Of a stretch of DNA of 64,000 bases, positions 35,370 to 44,190 are shown piece by piece. Origin of the DNA: Nocardia elegans NBRC 108235 (GTDB taxonomy: Bacteria > Actinomycetota > Actinomycetes > Mycobacteriales > Mycobacteriaceae); assembly GCF_001612845.1 (NCBI RefSeq), contig NZ_BDBF01000018.1:95599-159598 (forward strand), read 5' to 3'. Position 1 is the stretch's first letter. Every line of letters begins with the position of its first letter. Position numbers and translations under genes: made by a program. The notes under the pieces were generated by a model. The model was not told the DNA's origin. It saw nothing but the letters and a program-made list of their open reading frames with translations, and did no database searches.

Positions 35370-36311
35370 TCACCACGATTCGATCAGCGGGAGATCGTGT
35401 TCCTGCCGCTGCCATTCCTCGGTGAGGCGGCCGAGTCGCTGCCGGGCGGCGATACCGCGCACGCCCGCGATCTTGTCGTCGCGGACCTCCAGAATCAGCA
35501 CACCCACGACGCGATCGTCGAGCGTGGCGAGCATGGCCGGGCAGCCGTTGACCACGGCGGCATGGATGGCGGGCGAGCCGCCGGCGAGTTTGCGCTTCGC
35601 CGGAGTCGGTTTGAAGCCGGCCCGCACCGCACTGGCGATCCGCTCCGGCGTCGCGTACCGGATAAATTTCGCGGCCCATCCCAGACCGGCGCCGTCGGAG
35701 ATGCCGGTCGCGTCGTCGGTCAGCAGTGCCACCAACTGTTCGGTCCGGCCCGAGGAGGCGGCGACGACGAACGCCTCGACGATTCGGCGCGCGGTTGCCC
35801 GGTCGGTTTCGGTGGTCGTGCCGGCGGCGGCGATTCGACGTCGCGCCCGGTGCAGATATTGCTGACTCGCGGATTCGGTGATGTCGAGGATTTCGGCCGT
35901 TTCGGCGTGGCTGTACGAAAAGGCTTCGCGCAGTACGTAAACGGCACGTTCGATCGGCGACAGTCGCTCCATGAGCATGAGGACCGCCAGGGTCACCGAT
36001 TCGCGCTGCTCGACGGTATCGGCCGGGCCGAGCATCGGGTCGCCGTCGAGCAACGGTTCGGGCATCCAGGCGCCGACCGCGCGTTCGCGACGCGTTGTCG
36101 CCGAACGGAGGCGGTCGAGCGCCAGATTGGTGACGACCTTGGTCAGCCACGCCTCGGGCACCTCGACGTACCCTCGGTCGGCGGCCTGCCACCGCAGGAA
36201 CGCGTCCTGCACCGTGTCCTCGGCGTCGGCGGCCGAGCCGAGCAGACGGTAGGCCAGCGAGGCCAGCCGATTCCGACTGGCCTCGAAACTCGCCACGGTG
36301 GCGGTATCCAT
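35370..36311 (-). CDS. sigJ: ECF41-family RNA polymerase sigma factor (SigJ-like)
   Basis: 313-residue ECF sigma factor with sigma-2 (YRLLGSAADAEDTVQDAFLRW) and sigma-4 (FSYSHAETAEILDITESASQQ) regions plus a C-terminal SnoaL-like domain of about 110 residues. This is the ECF41 arrangement, in which the C-terminal domain replaces a separate anti-sigma factor. ECF41 genes sit beside an oxidoreductase/epimerase-type target; here a FAD/NAD oxidoreductase lies upstream. ATG at 36311 is chosen; GTG at 36317 is the alternative. Confidence 0.88.
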   Translation of the reverse strand: MDTATVASFEASRNRLASLAYRLLGSAADAEDTVQDAFLRWQAADRGYVEVPEAWLTKVVTNLALDRLRSATTRRERAVGAWMPEPLLDGDPMLGPADTVEQRESVTLAVLMLMERLSPIERAVYVLREAFSYSHAETAEILDITESASQQYLHRARRRIAAAGTTTETDRATARRIVEAFVVAASSGRTEQLVALLTDDATGISDGAGLGWAAKFIRYATPERIASAVRAGFKPTPAKRKLAGGSPAIHAAVVNGCPAMLATLDDRVVGVLILEVRDDKIAGVRGIAARQRLGRLTEEWQRQEHDLPLIESW

Positions 36312-36321
36312 GAGCACGACT

Positions 36322-37512
36322 CTAGGCGGCGACCACGGGCGCCGAGTTCTCTCGGATGCCCGCCCAACGGTACCTGTGACTCGGCTTCCCGAAGTTCGGG
36401 TGGCTCAGGCTCCAGGCGGCGGTGTCGAGAATTTTCGACTTGACGACCGCAGCCGACCGGCCACACAGGGCCCACGACTTCGCGTGCGCGTCGCCGTCGA
36501 CCAGCTGGAAGATCCCGTCCTTGCGACCGAGGCTGATGTGGTTGCCGACATACGACAGCGAGGTCGTCGGTATCTTGCGTCCGGTCCGGTCGCCGATGAT
36601 CGCCGCGGTCGCCTGCATCCCGGTGAATCCGGCCGACGCACAGGACATCGGCAACGGGCGGCCGTTCTCGCCGATGACGAAGACGCTGTCCCCGGCGACG
36701 TAGACGTCCGGATGCGAGACCGACCGCATCTGACGGTCGACGGTGATCTGACCGTTGGCGACCACCTCGAGACCGCTGGCGGCGGCGATCGGGTGGACGG
36801 CGAAACCCGCGGCCCACACGGTCGCGTCGGACGTGAAGACGGTGCCGTCGGTCGCGACCGCGGCCTCCTTCTCGACGCGCCCGATCGTGGTGTGCTCGTG
36901 AACCGTGATGCCGAATCGGTCGAAGGCGCGCAGCAGATGACCGCGGCCCTTCGCGCCCAGCCAGCCGCCCAATTCGCCACTGGTGACGAGGCCGACTCGA
37001 AGTCCCGGCCGGGATTCGGCCAGTTCGGTGGCGGTCTCGATCGCGGTCAGATTACCGCCGACGACCAGCACTTTTCCGCCTTCGTCCAGATCGTCGAGGC
37101 GGGCGCGCAGACGCAGGGCCGCCGGGCGCGCGGTCACGTGGAAGGCATGCTCGTGGACGCCGGGAACTCCTCGGTCGGCCGCGGTGCTGCCGAGCGCGTA
37201 GAGCAGCGTGTCGTATTCGAGCCGGTCGTTGCCGGCATCATCGGCGACGGTGACGGTCCGGGCCCCGACGTCGACGGCGGTCACCCGTGCTACGCGCAAC
37301 CGGATGCCCGTACCCGCGAATATCTCGGCCAGCGGCCGATGGCGCAGTTCCTGCCCGGCGGCGAGCTGATGCAGCCGCAACCGCTCGACGAAATCGGGTT
37401 CGGCATTGACGACGGTGATGTCGAAGTCGTCGGCGTGCAGTTGGCGGGCCAGGTATCCGGCGCAGAAGGTTCCGGCATATCCGGCCCCGAGAACGACGAT
37501 GCGGTGCTTCAT
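36322..37512 (-). CDS. NDH-2-like FAD/NAD(P) oxidoreductase
   Basis: 396-residue pyridine nucleotide-disulfide-type flavoprotein. Motif VVLGAGYAGTFCAGYLARQL at the N-terminus binds FAD, KVLVVGGNLTAIETATELAE binds NAD(P)H, and VYVAGDSVFV is the second FAD motif. It resembles type II NADH dehydrogenases but lacks an obvious C-terminal membrane anchor. It starts 10 bp upstream of the ECF41 gene and probably shares its transcript. A promoter that fits ECF41 preference lies 33 bp upstream of its ATG, which suggests an autoregulated operon. Confidence 0.87.
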   Translation of the reverse strand: MKHRIVVLGAGYAGTFCAGYLARQLHADDFDITVVNAEPDFVERLRLHQLAAGQELRHRPLAEIFAGTGIRLRVARVTAVDVGARTVTVADDAGNDRLEYDTLLYALGSTAADRGVPGVHEHAFHVTARPAALRLRARLDDLDEGGKVLVVGGNLTAIETATELAESRPGLRVGLVTSGELGGWLGAKGRGHLLRAFDRFGITVHEHTTIGRVEKEAAVATDGTVFTSDATVWAAGFAVHPIAAASGLEVVANGQITVDRQMRSVSHPDVYVAGDSVFVIGENGRPLPMSCASAGFTGMQATAAIIGDRTGRKIPTTSLSYVGNHISLGRKDGIFQLVDGDAHAKSWALCGRSAAVVKSKILDTAAWSLSHPNFGKPSHRYRWAGIRENSAPVVAA

Positions 37513-37544
37513 GATTCGCTCCTGTCTGGTTCGCGTGCTGCCTG

Positions 37545-37571
37545 AACGAGACAGAGCGCGAATTCCTGACA
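37545..37571 (-). promoter_or_regulatory. Candidate ECF41-dependent promoter
   Basis: On the minus strand TGTCAGG, a 16-bp spacer and CGTT. The published ECF41 consensus is TGTCACA-N16-CGTC, so the match is 5 of 7 and 3 of 4, with exact spacing. It is correctly placed upstream of the flavoprotein gene that precedes the ECF41 gene. Confidence 0.6.
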
Positions 37572-37606
37572 GGAGCGAGTAGTGATGTGAGTCACACCGC
37601 CGCTGC

Positions 37607-38075
37607 GGGGTTCGATCAGTCCTTGCTTACCGGTTCCGCGAGCTCGGCGGTTCGTGACGAGCGCTGCGCCTTGATGCTCGCCTGCCACTTCTCGAAGTCG
37701 GCCCGCATCGCACCGATCTGACGTTCGATGGCGTCCTGGGTGTCCGACCACCAACTCTGCGCGGCCTCCCGGAGATCGGACGCGGTCTTCTCGAACTCGT
37801 GCCCCTCATGTTCGAGAGTCGCGGTCAGCTTTTCGCGCCGAGCCTGCAGTGCGGCACGGCTCTTGTCCCGCGCCCCGGCGGAGGAGTCTTCGAACTGCTT
37901 CACCTTGACCGCGAGATCCATCAGTGATTCCGACAACGGTTTCATATTCTTGCCCTCTCGAAGCGGTGCGATCCCCGGCAGGATCCCGTATCCGTCGCTG
38001 TCCAGCGTCGCCTTCCCCGTCGGCCGAACCAAGGGCAGAACGTCCTCTGATGTCCCCCGCTCGATATGGCTTTCG
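37607..38075. repeat. Duplicated segment, copy A
   Basis: About 470 bp, comprising the paralogue A gene, a few bases after its stop and about 130 bp upstream, related to 47885-48363. The upstream part shares blocks such as GAACCAAGGGCAGAACGTC and the start-codon context GCAAGAATATGAAACCG (minus strand). Confidence 0.75.
37616..37945 (-). CDS. Helical coiled-coil protein, paralogue A
   Basis: 109-residue all-helical, charged protein: MKPLSESLMDLAVKVKQFED at the N-terminus, a central basic/acidic coiled coil and a WWSDTQDAIERQIGAMRADF segment. It has no signal or membrane helix. The family is unknown; its amphipathic helices resemble phasin-like or stress proteins (inference). ATG at 37945. 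A paralogue at 47894-48232 shares nearly the same N-terminus and a conserved leader of about 125 bp, so the duplicated unit includes the promoter or leader. Confidence 0.75.
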   Translation of the reverse strand: MKPLSESLMDLAVKVKQFEDSSAGARDKSRAALQARREKLTATLEHEGHEFEKTASDLREAAQSWWSDTQDAIERQIGAMRADFEKWQASIKAQRSSRTAELAEPVSKD

Positions 38076-38173
38076 TCCCCGGTTTCACGACATCAGCGGG
38101 AGCGCAGATGGGCATGCCCCGGGCAGCACCGGGTATGCGAGGCAAGAACAGTCGTCCGAGGAGGAGTAATTTG

Positions 38174-38374
38174 ATGTCAGGAGTTGCGGCCCACCTGGGA
38201 CAGCGAATATCGGCAGCGGCACATTCGGCGTGGGCCATGGTCCACCACCCCCGCCGCGAACCGAACACCGATCTCGCCGCCGAACACCACTCGGCCACGA
38301 GCGACCCCACCGGCGGCAGACAGCCCGGCGAACCCGAATCCTCGCCCCGCGGGCTCGGAGGCATGGACTTCTAG
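38174..38374 (+). CDS. Small hypothetical protein
   Basis: 66-residue product with ATG at 38174 preceded by GAGGAGGAG at good spacing. It starts MSGVAAHLGQRISAAAHSAW and ends in a Pro/Gly/Ser-rich tail. No family recognised. It is divergent from paralogue A. Confidence 0.45.
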   Translation: MSGVAAHLGQRISAAAHSAWAMVHHPRREPNTDLAAEHHSATSDPTGGRQPGEPESSPRGLGGMDF

Positions 38375-38502
38375 CGCCGCCGGCCCTCGGTGCCGAACAA
38401 ATCGTGCAAACCACGTCGCGTTCGGCGGTTTTCGCGCATCAACGCGGAGGTTCGCACGGAAAGTTCGGGGCATGCCGCTCCGGGCCACCGAGGGCTCTGT
38501 CG

Positions 38503-39147
38503 TCAGCGACGCCAGAACAGATGGTGTGTCACGCCGCTCAGGCTGGGGACCCGCTCCAAGTGAAAGCGGTCTGTGAGTTCGTCCGGACCGGTCCACAATT
38601 TTTCGCCGCTGCCGAGTTCGACCGGCGCAACGGCGATGTGCATCTGGTCGATGAGATCCGCCGCGAGGAAATCGCGGATGGTGGAGACACCGCCGCCGAT
38701 ACGCACATCCAAGCCGTTCGCGGCTTCGAAAGCCTTTTCCAGGGCCTCCTTCGGCGACGCATCGAGAAAATGAAATGTGGTTTCCCCCAGCGTGATAGAG
38801 GGCCGCGGGTAATGGGTGAGAACGAATACCGGTGTGCGGAACGGCGGCTCGTCGCCCCACCAGCCCTGCCAGTCGAGATTCTCCCACGGCCCGCGCTGGG
38901 GACCGAACTTGTTGCGCCCCATGATCTCCGCGCCGATGTTGTTGCGATAGTCGCGAGTGAAGTAGTCGTCGAGGCCATACGTTCCCCCCGGCTCGGTGCG
39001 AGTAGGCCAGTGCGCGGTCGGGCCGCACCAGGCGAACAACGCGCTCGGATCGGCGTGCCCGAAGGGCCGCTCCAGACTCTGACCCTCCCCGGCACCGTAA
39101 CCGTCGCTGGAGAGATTGAAGTTCTGGACACGAACCAATTGAGACAT
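38503..39147 (-). CDS. Dihydrofolate reductase-like (RibD C-terminal) protein
   Basis: 214-residue protein of the RibD C-terminal/DHFR-like family. It starts LVRVQNFNLSSDGYGAGEG, has a NIGAEIMGRNKFGPQRGPW cofactor-binding stretch, and DVRIGGGVSTIRDFLAADLID followed by LWTGPDEL. Such proteins bind NADPH; the physiological substrate is usually unknown. The start at 39147 is preferred to an in-frame start at 39174. Confidence 0.85.
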   Translation of the reverse strand: MSQLVRVQNFNLSSDGYGAGEGQSLERPFGHADPSALFAWCGPTAHWPTRTEPGGTYGLDDYFTRDYRNNIGAEIMGRNKFGPQRGPWENLDWQGWWGDEPPFRTPVFVLTHYPRPSITLGETTFHFLDASPKEALEKAFEAANGLDVRIGGGVSTIRDFLAADLIDQMHIAVAPVELGSGEKLWTGPDELTDRFHLERVPSLSGVTHHLFWRR

Positions 39148-39395
39148 CGATTCCCTTCCGCTTGCACTTTGCAACCGGTTTCAAGGTACCGATACTGCTC
39201 TCGAGTCGCAACCAGTTGCCGTGAAAAGCCTCTGGACCGGTCCCGTGAACGCCGACGGCGGAGGAGGTCTCGCGCGGCGCCCGTTCCCACGCTCGATGGC
39301 GCTTACTTTCGGTATCGAGCAGAATCGTGCAGTGACCAGGAGGGTGAGCGCGCTTCGCGCACAGGCACATTCGAGACCGACCGCGCTGCGCGGCG

Positions 39396-40037
39396 TTGAC
39401 CAAGGAATCCCGCGCGGCGTTCAGCCGCCGGGCGGGACGAATACGGCTGTTCCCCGCGGTCACGGCGGCGCTGCCGGCCGGACTGGCTGTAGCCTCCGCA
39501 GCCTACGGATTCCTACGCTGGATCACCCCCGTCGATGAAACCAAGCAAGCCGCCGAAATCGATATCACTCGTGTCGCATTGACCGTTGTCGCCGGTGTCG
39601 GCGGCGTGGTCGCCCTGGTCATCGCCTACCGGCGTCAACGCGATCTGGGACAGAGCCGATTTGTCGAACGCTTCGGCGCCGCAGCCGCCCAACTCGGCGC
39701 GACGGATGTCGCGGTCCGAATCGCTGGGGTCTACGCGATGGCCGGTGTCGCCGACGAATCCGACGGCCCGCGCCGCCAGCAATGCATCGACGTGCTGTGC
39801 GGATACCTCCGCTTGCCCTACAGCCCGGAGCTCGGCGCCAACCACCAGAGCAAACTGGTCGTCAAACAGCACCGCGCGACGGCGGACAACACTCGCGCCG
39901 ACGACCGGGAACCTACATTCGACTGGAGCACGGACCACAGTCGGAAGCCCGCCAATATCGAACCGCAGGATTGGCCGCCCGCGGTGGCGGCACCAAACCT
40001 CTCGGCAGGCTCAGCAAGCCGATACCAGCAGCAATAG
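39396..40037 (+). pseudogene. Truncated pentapeptide-repeat-type membrane protein
   Basis: 213-residue open frame. It has two hydrophobic stretches near the N-terminus, a basic linker YRRQRDLGQSRFVERFGAA, then AAQLGATDVAVRIAGVYAMA and the segment RRQQCIDVLCGYLRLPYSPE. This is the N-terminal module normally followed by pentapeptide repeats in larger actinobacterial proteins, but no repeats follow and the C-terminal 60 residues look out of frame. The start codon would be TTG at 39396. It is therefore probably a truncated, non-functional gene; a short functional variant cannot be excluded. Confidence 0.6.
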
Positions 40038-40091
40038 ATGCGTCTCACGCACCATCGATGACACCGGGCGGGCCGATGTCCGTCTCGCGCG

Positions 40092-40994
40092 TCAGTCCGG
40101 CAGCCAGTGCAGCTCGTGTGCCAGGGTTTTGGCGACGGTGCGGACGCGGCGGTGTAGTGGTGACTGCACGCGCGGGAGGACCAGGTGGATCGTCAAGGTG
40201 GGCGCGCCCAGCAGCGGTCGCCACGTGAGACCGGCCGGTTGTGTCGTGACCGCTACTTCACCGGCCGGAGCGAGGGTGAGGCCGTCGCGTAGGTCGCGCT
40301 GCGAGATGTCGAAAGAGACTGCGGGCGTGAGGAATCGGGGGCTCGGCCGGGTGTCGCGGAACAGTGCGGCGAGCTGATCGTGGATCACCGGGTTGGCCGC
40401 ACGGTCGGGAAGTCGCAGCGGATACGCGGCCGCGTCGGCGATCTCGATCTCCGGGTGTTCGGCCAGCGGATGATGCTGTGCCAATTGGACCCCGACGCGC
40501 TCGCGCCGCAGCAGGAACCGGCGCACGCCCCGGCCCGGCTGTTCACCGCGGGTGATCCCCGCATCGATGCGGCCGTCGGCGACCGCGGGGGAGATCTCCG
40601 GTGTCGCCATCGGGACCGCGCCGACCTCGAGTCCCGGACTGCTGCGAATGAGCTTGTCCACCAGGGCCGGTGCCGTCTCGGCTCCCGTGCTGAGGCTGTA
40701 TCCGATGCGCAGCGTCCCCAGTTCACCGGCCCCCGCATTCCGGGCGGTGTCCCATGCCCGGTCCAGCGCCGCCAGCGCGGGCGGCGCGGACTCCGCCAAA
40801 GCCGCACCGGCCGTGGTCAATACGACGCTACGCGTGTTTCGAACCAGCAGGCTCGTACCGAGTTCCGCCTCCAATCGGCGCATCCGGGCACTGAGTGCGG
40901 GCTGCGCGATACCGATCCGTGCGGCCGCGCGGGTGAAGTTCAACTCCTGCGCCAGCACCAGAAAGTACCGCAGGCTCACCGTATCCGGCGCCAC
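40092..40994 (-). CDS. LysR family regulator
   Basis: 300-residue LysR-type regulator. The N-terminal helix-turn-helix reads YFLVLAQELNFTRAAARIGI and ALSARMRRLEAELGTSL; the effector domain follows. The GTG at 40994 has a GGGAGG site; a longer frame to 41069 adds residues unlike LysR proteins. It is divergent from the EthD-type gene, which is its likely target. Confidence 0.87.
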   Translation of the reverse strand: MAPDTVSLRYFLVLAQELNFTRAAARIGIAQPALSARMRRLEAELGTSLLVRNTRSVVLTTAGAALAESAPPALAALDRAWDTARNAGAGELGTLRIGYSLSTGAETAPALVDKLIRSSPGLEVGAVPMATPEISPAVADGRIDAGITRGEQPGRGVRRFLLRRERVGVQLAQHHPLAEHPEIEIADAAAYPLRLPDRAANPVIHDQLAALFRDTRPSPRFLTPAVSFDISQRDLRDGLTLAPAGEVAVTTQPAGLTWRPLLGAPTLTIHLVLPRVQSPLHRRVRTVAKTLAHELHWLPD

Positions 40995-41144
40995 ATACCC
41001 TCCCTGCCGATTGATAACGATCCGTTCTGAGTCTATCCCGTCTCGGTCTTTCCCTCGACCATGCACCAAGCCCTAACCTGCGCATATGACGATTCAACCG
41101 ACCGCGGTACCGGACACCGCACTCACACACACCGGGAGGCAGTC

Positions 41145-41456
41145 ATGCACAAGTTGGTAGTCCTGTATCCCGAGCCCGCCGACCCCGACCATTTCCGCGA
41201 CTACTACGTGACCAACCACCTTCCACTGGTCATGAAAATGCCCGGCCTGCTTGCCTGGCGCTACAGCTTCGACGTGGCGGCCCCCAACGGAGAATCGCCG
41301 TATTTCGCGGTCTTCGAAGCCGACTTCGCCGACGCCGACGCCGTGGCCGCGGCACGGGCATCACTGCACGGCCGGCGGGCGGCCGCCGATGTCGTCAACT
41401 ACGCCACCGGCGGTGCGGTCGTCATCGACTATCCGGTGCAGGAAGGCATCAGCTGA
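41145..41456 (+). CDS. EthD family small protein
   Basis: 103-residue ferredoxin-like-fold EthD protein: YPEPADPDHFRDYYVTNHLP at the N-terminus, a central MPGLLAWRYSFD strand and YFAVFEADFADADA. EthD-type proteins assist ether or polyketide-related oxidations and often occur as small helper genes. ATG at 41145 has GGGAGG upstream. Control by the divergent LysR regulator is likely. Confidence 0.85.
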   Translation: MHKLVVLYPEPADPDHFRDYYVTNHLPLVMKMPGLLAWRYSFDVAAPNGESPYFAVFEADFADADAVAAARASLHGRRAAADVVNYATGGAVVIDYPVQEGIS

Positions 41457-41900
41457 GGCGGGACGGCGCTCCGGGACGCGTTCGGCCGGCCGTTACGGCC
41501 AAGTCCCGGCTCTCGGAGGAACGCCGTTCCCGGCTGCCGGTTCGTTGAGCGTCTCGACCCCATTGACATCCGCCCGCGGTGGGCACGCACGGAAGGTCGG
41601 CTGCCGCTGGTGCGCTGAACACCTTTACCAGCTCCCATGATCGTGCCGGACGAGCGATAACAGGACTCGCCCGCGCACGGCAACTGCTCGTGCGTGGGGC
41701 TGGGGCGCCACACCGCCCGCCGCGAAACAACAACTGCCATCGCATGATTCGGAGGGTCGCGGGGTGGGCGGCCCGATCCGGTGACGTCCGCCCCGCGACC
41801 CCGATGGGACAGCCCGACCAACCCGACCGGACCGTCCCCGTAACGCACAACGCGGCTACCGGCGGCTGGGTGCCGCCGGTAGCCGGGCGTCATGCGCGGG
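41457..41900. other. Intergenic gap carrying terminator hairpins
   Basis: 444 bp between convergent EthD and DoxX genes. It holds a long imperfect GC stem at 41756-41799 (GTCGCGGGG... with ...CCCCGCGAC) and a perfect terminator hairpin at 41854-41884. No convincing gene otherwise. Confidence 0.6.
41854..41884 (-). terminator. Perfect 13-bp terminator hairpin
   Basis: GGCTACCGGCGGC, 5-nt loop TGGGT, GCCGCCGGTAGCC, located 17 bp beyond the DoxX stop codon (minus strand). It could stop transcription from both directions. Confidence 0.85.
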
Positions 41901-42329
41901 TCATCGCTTGATCAGCGCGCGCAGAGCGGTGATCGAGGCCCGGCGTTCGTAGGCGATCCAGACGAAGATCGCGGTGAGCGCCAGCGGGAACGGAGCCAAT
42001 TCCGGGGTGTCGGCCAGGAAGGCGTTGAAACCAGCAGCGAGGAAGGTGACGATCGCCAGGCCGATCGCGGCGGCCGCGGTCAGGCGGGGCACCATGAGTC
42101 CGATCCCGCCCGCGACCTCGGCGAGACCGATGAAGACCAACAGCGCCAACGGGATCGAGAAGGCGGTGGCGTTGTTTTCCATCAGGGTCTGCGGGATGAC
42201 GAGCTTCGGGCCGCCGGAGGCGATGATGAAGAACAGACCGAGCACGATCTGCAGGGTCCACAGGACGCGGTTGCGGATCTTGCCGGGGTGGACGGCGGCG
42301 GTCGTCTGGGTGGCGGTGATGGCGGTCAT
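41901..42329 (-). CDS. DoxX family membrane protein
   Basis: 142-residue DoxX protein with four helices: VLWTLQIVLGLFFIIASGGP, then GLAEVAGGIGLMVPRLT and two C-terminal helices. DoxX-like proteins have been linked to thiol/redox complexes in mycobacteria, but a role here is inference. ATG at 42329 has AAGGA upstream. It is distinct from the shorter DoxX-like gene at 19.9 kb. Confidence 0.88.
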   Translation of the reverse strand: MTAITATQTTAAVHPGKIRNRVLWTLQIVLGLFFIIASGGPKLVIPQTLMENNATAFSIPLALLVFIGLAEVAGGIGLMVPRLTAAAAIGLAIVTFLAAGFNAFLADTPELAPFPLALTAIFVWIAYERRASITALRALIKR

Positions 42330-42555
42330 TTCTTGTTCCTTCTGGGTCGGTCGCGCCGGGTTGATGGCGCGTTCACCAGTGAGGACGGGGGCGGTCCGGA
42401 AAACTCGTCGCCACGGTCGAAAAAATCTTCACCGCGCCGCCGGCCCGGATGTGCGCTGTGTTTCCGGCCAGAGCTGCCCTCGGATTCGAACTGATCCCGA
42501 TCAGGACGCACGGAACTGCCGTGTACCGCGCTGACCGGAGCGGCCAGATGGCCGT

Positions 42556-42688
42556 GCCGGCGAAACGACAGAGCCCCCGCCCGGACATCGGACGAGGGCA
42601 CAGTAGAGCTTCTACCAGCAGCGATACGGGCGCTGCCCTACTTCTTCGGACGCTGACCGCTTACACGTTGAAGCGGAATTCGACCCGC
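42556..42688 (-). repeat. ychF 3'-end/terminator-like repeat, copy 3
   Basis: Degenerate copy of the ychF end region. On the minus strand it reads ...AERVEFRFNV, then a stop and a partial TCTTCGGACGCT-related tail, followed by the terminator-like GC stem (GAGCCCCCGCCCG region). About 130 bp align with copy 2 at 44061-44190. Confidence 0.65.
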
Positions 42689-42692
42689 TCAG

Positions 42693-42747
42693 CATCGAAT
42701 ATCTGCACGTCAAACATCCTGCTCAGGGCACGACCCGCGTTCCGAAG
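42693..42747. repeat. Short repeat shared with 46132-46185
   Basis: Shared blocks are ATC-AATA-CTGCACGTC and CGCGTTCCGAA. The same sequence type, probably remnants of one duplicated unit. Confidence 0.55.
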
Positions 42748-43048
42748 CCGAATAACCTGTCAGGCAGCTCGCCGAGCCGATCACCGCCGTCAATGCCGCG
42801 AGACCGCCTCTCCGACCGCATGGATTTCAGTGCGATCGGTCGCCATCGAGATGATGAACGCGTCATTACCACCGTCGCCGGAGGAGGCCCTGGGTACCGA
42901 CGCGGTTCGGGTGGTCCAGCAGCTCGGAAAACTCCGAAGCGCGCCGGCACTGACGTTCGAAGTCGTAGTGGAATCTCCATCGGACGTCCGCCACGAAGGG
43001 ACCTTGGGCCCTGCGCCCGGAGGGGGTCGGCGCAACAGACTGGTCGTT

Positions 43049-43828
43049 ATGCGCAAACGATTCGAGTTGGCTTTCAACGTGTCCTATCTGGCGGTCATCT
43101 GGGGACTGGTGATCGCCATGCGGCGAAACCGCAACCAGGTTCCACCGGAAAAGCGCCAGACCGCAGCCCGATTCGAGGAGGCGTTCACCCTGCTGGCGAC
43201 CGGCGACACCGCGCATCTGGCGTTGCGGGCCGTATCGATGGCACGGGGCGAGGACCGCGGGTACCTGACCTGGCGGGGACGCCGGGCGAGTCTGATCGGC
43301 CTCGGGGAGATGGCGACCTCGATCACGATCACCCTGTTCTACGTGCTCTCTCTGGATGCCTGGCGTCTGCGGTTCCGGCGATCGTGGGACGGCTTCACCA
43401 GGTCGCTGCTGGGGCTGTCGTTCGTGCGGTTGATCCTGCTGGCGACCCCGTTCAACAACTGGGACAAGGACGAGACGCCGGCAGGCTTCGCCGTGGACCG
43501 CAATGTCCCGCTACTGGCCGTGGGTGCGAGCGAGATATACCTCATGCGCCGGGAGGCCACCCGCACCGGCGACCGCACCTTCCGCTTCCTCTCCGACGCC
43601 ATGGCGGCATCCTTCGCCTGCTATCTCCCGGTCGTTCTGTGGGCGCGCCGCATCCCCCAACTAGGCCTGCTCATGATTCCCAAGACCCTCGCCTACCTGG
43701 CCATGGCCTTCCGCGTCTACCGCGACTTCTTCAGCGGCACAGCGCAACCGGCCGAGACGGGGCCGCAGTCGCACCCAGGGCGCGACTCGCTCGAAGGAGG
43801 CGGCGAGCCGCGGCCCGCCCACCAGTGA
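43049..43828 (+). CDS. Probable membrane protein of unknown function
   Basis: 259-residue protein. Hydrophobic helices occur near residues 8-22 (FNVSYLAVIWGLVIA), 85-105 (MATSITITLFYVL) and again at about 185-220. Loops contain MARGEDRGYLTWRGRR and NWDKDETPAGF, and it ends in a Pro/Glu/His-rich tail. I do not recognise the family. ATG at 43049 is preferred because upstream codons span repeats. Low-complexity surroundings make the start uncertain. Confidence 0.6.
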   Translation: MRKRFELAFNVSYLAVIWGLVIAMRRNRNQVPPEKRQTAARFEEAFTLLATGDTAHLALRAVSMARGEDRGYLTWRGRRASLIGLGEMATSITITLFYVLSLDAWRLRFRRSWDGFTRSLLGLSFVRLILLATPFNNWDKDETPAGFAVDRNVPLLAVGASEIYLMRREATRTGDRTFRFLSDAMAASFACYLPVVLWARRIPQLGLLMIPKTLAYLAMAFRVYRDFFSGTAQPAETGPQSHPGRDSLEGGGEPRPAHQ

Positions 43829-43925
43829 AGTACTCGCGGTGTGCGAACCAGGGTTCTGAAGAGTTGGGCCCGAAGACCCATACCGGCCGTGGTCGGCATC
43901 GAGCCACGCAGGCACAGGAGAAAAC

Positions 43926-44039
43926 ATGGCGAAACCGACGGACAACAATCAGCCCGGCGTTGTCGGTCCGGAAAAAAACGTGAACCATCGGCCGGAGGTC
44001 AGCGGGAATCTCTTGTCCAATATGATGACGATGCGCTGA
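43926..44039 (+). CDS. Candidate 37-residue small protein
   Basis: Short gene with ATG at 43926 and AGGAGA upstream at five bases' spacing. The product starts MAKPTDNNQPGVVGPEKNVN and is hydrophilic, with a Met-rich C-terminus. It lies between the membrane-protein gene and the second ychF-end repeat. No family recognised. Confidence 0.45.
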   Translation: MAKPTDNNQPGVVGPEKNVNHRPEVSGNLLSNMMTMR

Positions 44040-44060
44040 CCGAACCTGCCAGCACGCGTC

Positions 44061-44190
44061 GCCGGCGAAACGACCGAACCCCCACCCAGACACCGGATGG
44101 GGCTCAGTCGAGTCTCTACCAGCGGCGATACACGCGCTGACTTACTTCTTCGCAGACGCTGATCCGCTACGGAACTCGACTCTCTCGACA
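44061..44190 (-). repeat. ychF 3'-end/terminator-like repeat, copy 2
   Basis: On the minus strand the sequence encodes ...RVEFRSGSASAKK and a TAA stop, almost the same as the last residues of YchF (VEFRSGLASGKK). A GC stem follows (AACCCCCACCCAG region) that matches the ychF terminator region at 48.74-48.79 kb. The core CAGACGCT-ATCCGCTACGG is nearly identical in both. It is a fragment, not a gene. Confidence 0.75.

Larger units (their letters stand above)
42330..43048. other. Low-coding gap with repeat remnants
   Basis: About 720 bp. It contains copy 3 of the ychF-end/terminator repeat (42556-42688) and a second repeat (42693-42747). An open frame from 42449 runs in frame into the membrane-protein gene, but its first 200 codons look unlike coding sequence and span the repeats. 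Confidence 0.5.

Noticed and set aside
35370..36317. Link between the SnoaL-like protein at 34942 and the ECF41 C-terminal domain
   Set aside because: Both share a common fold, but they are convergent, and no sequence similarity close enough to suggest a recent split is visible.
42449..43048. N-terminal extension of the membrane-protein gene by 200 codons
   Set aside because: These codons run through two intergenic repeats and lack coding character; the ATG at 43049 is the better start.
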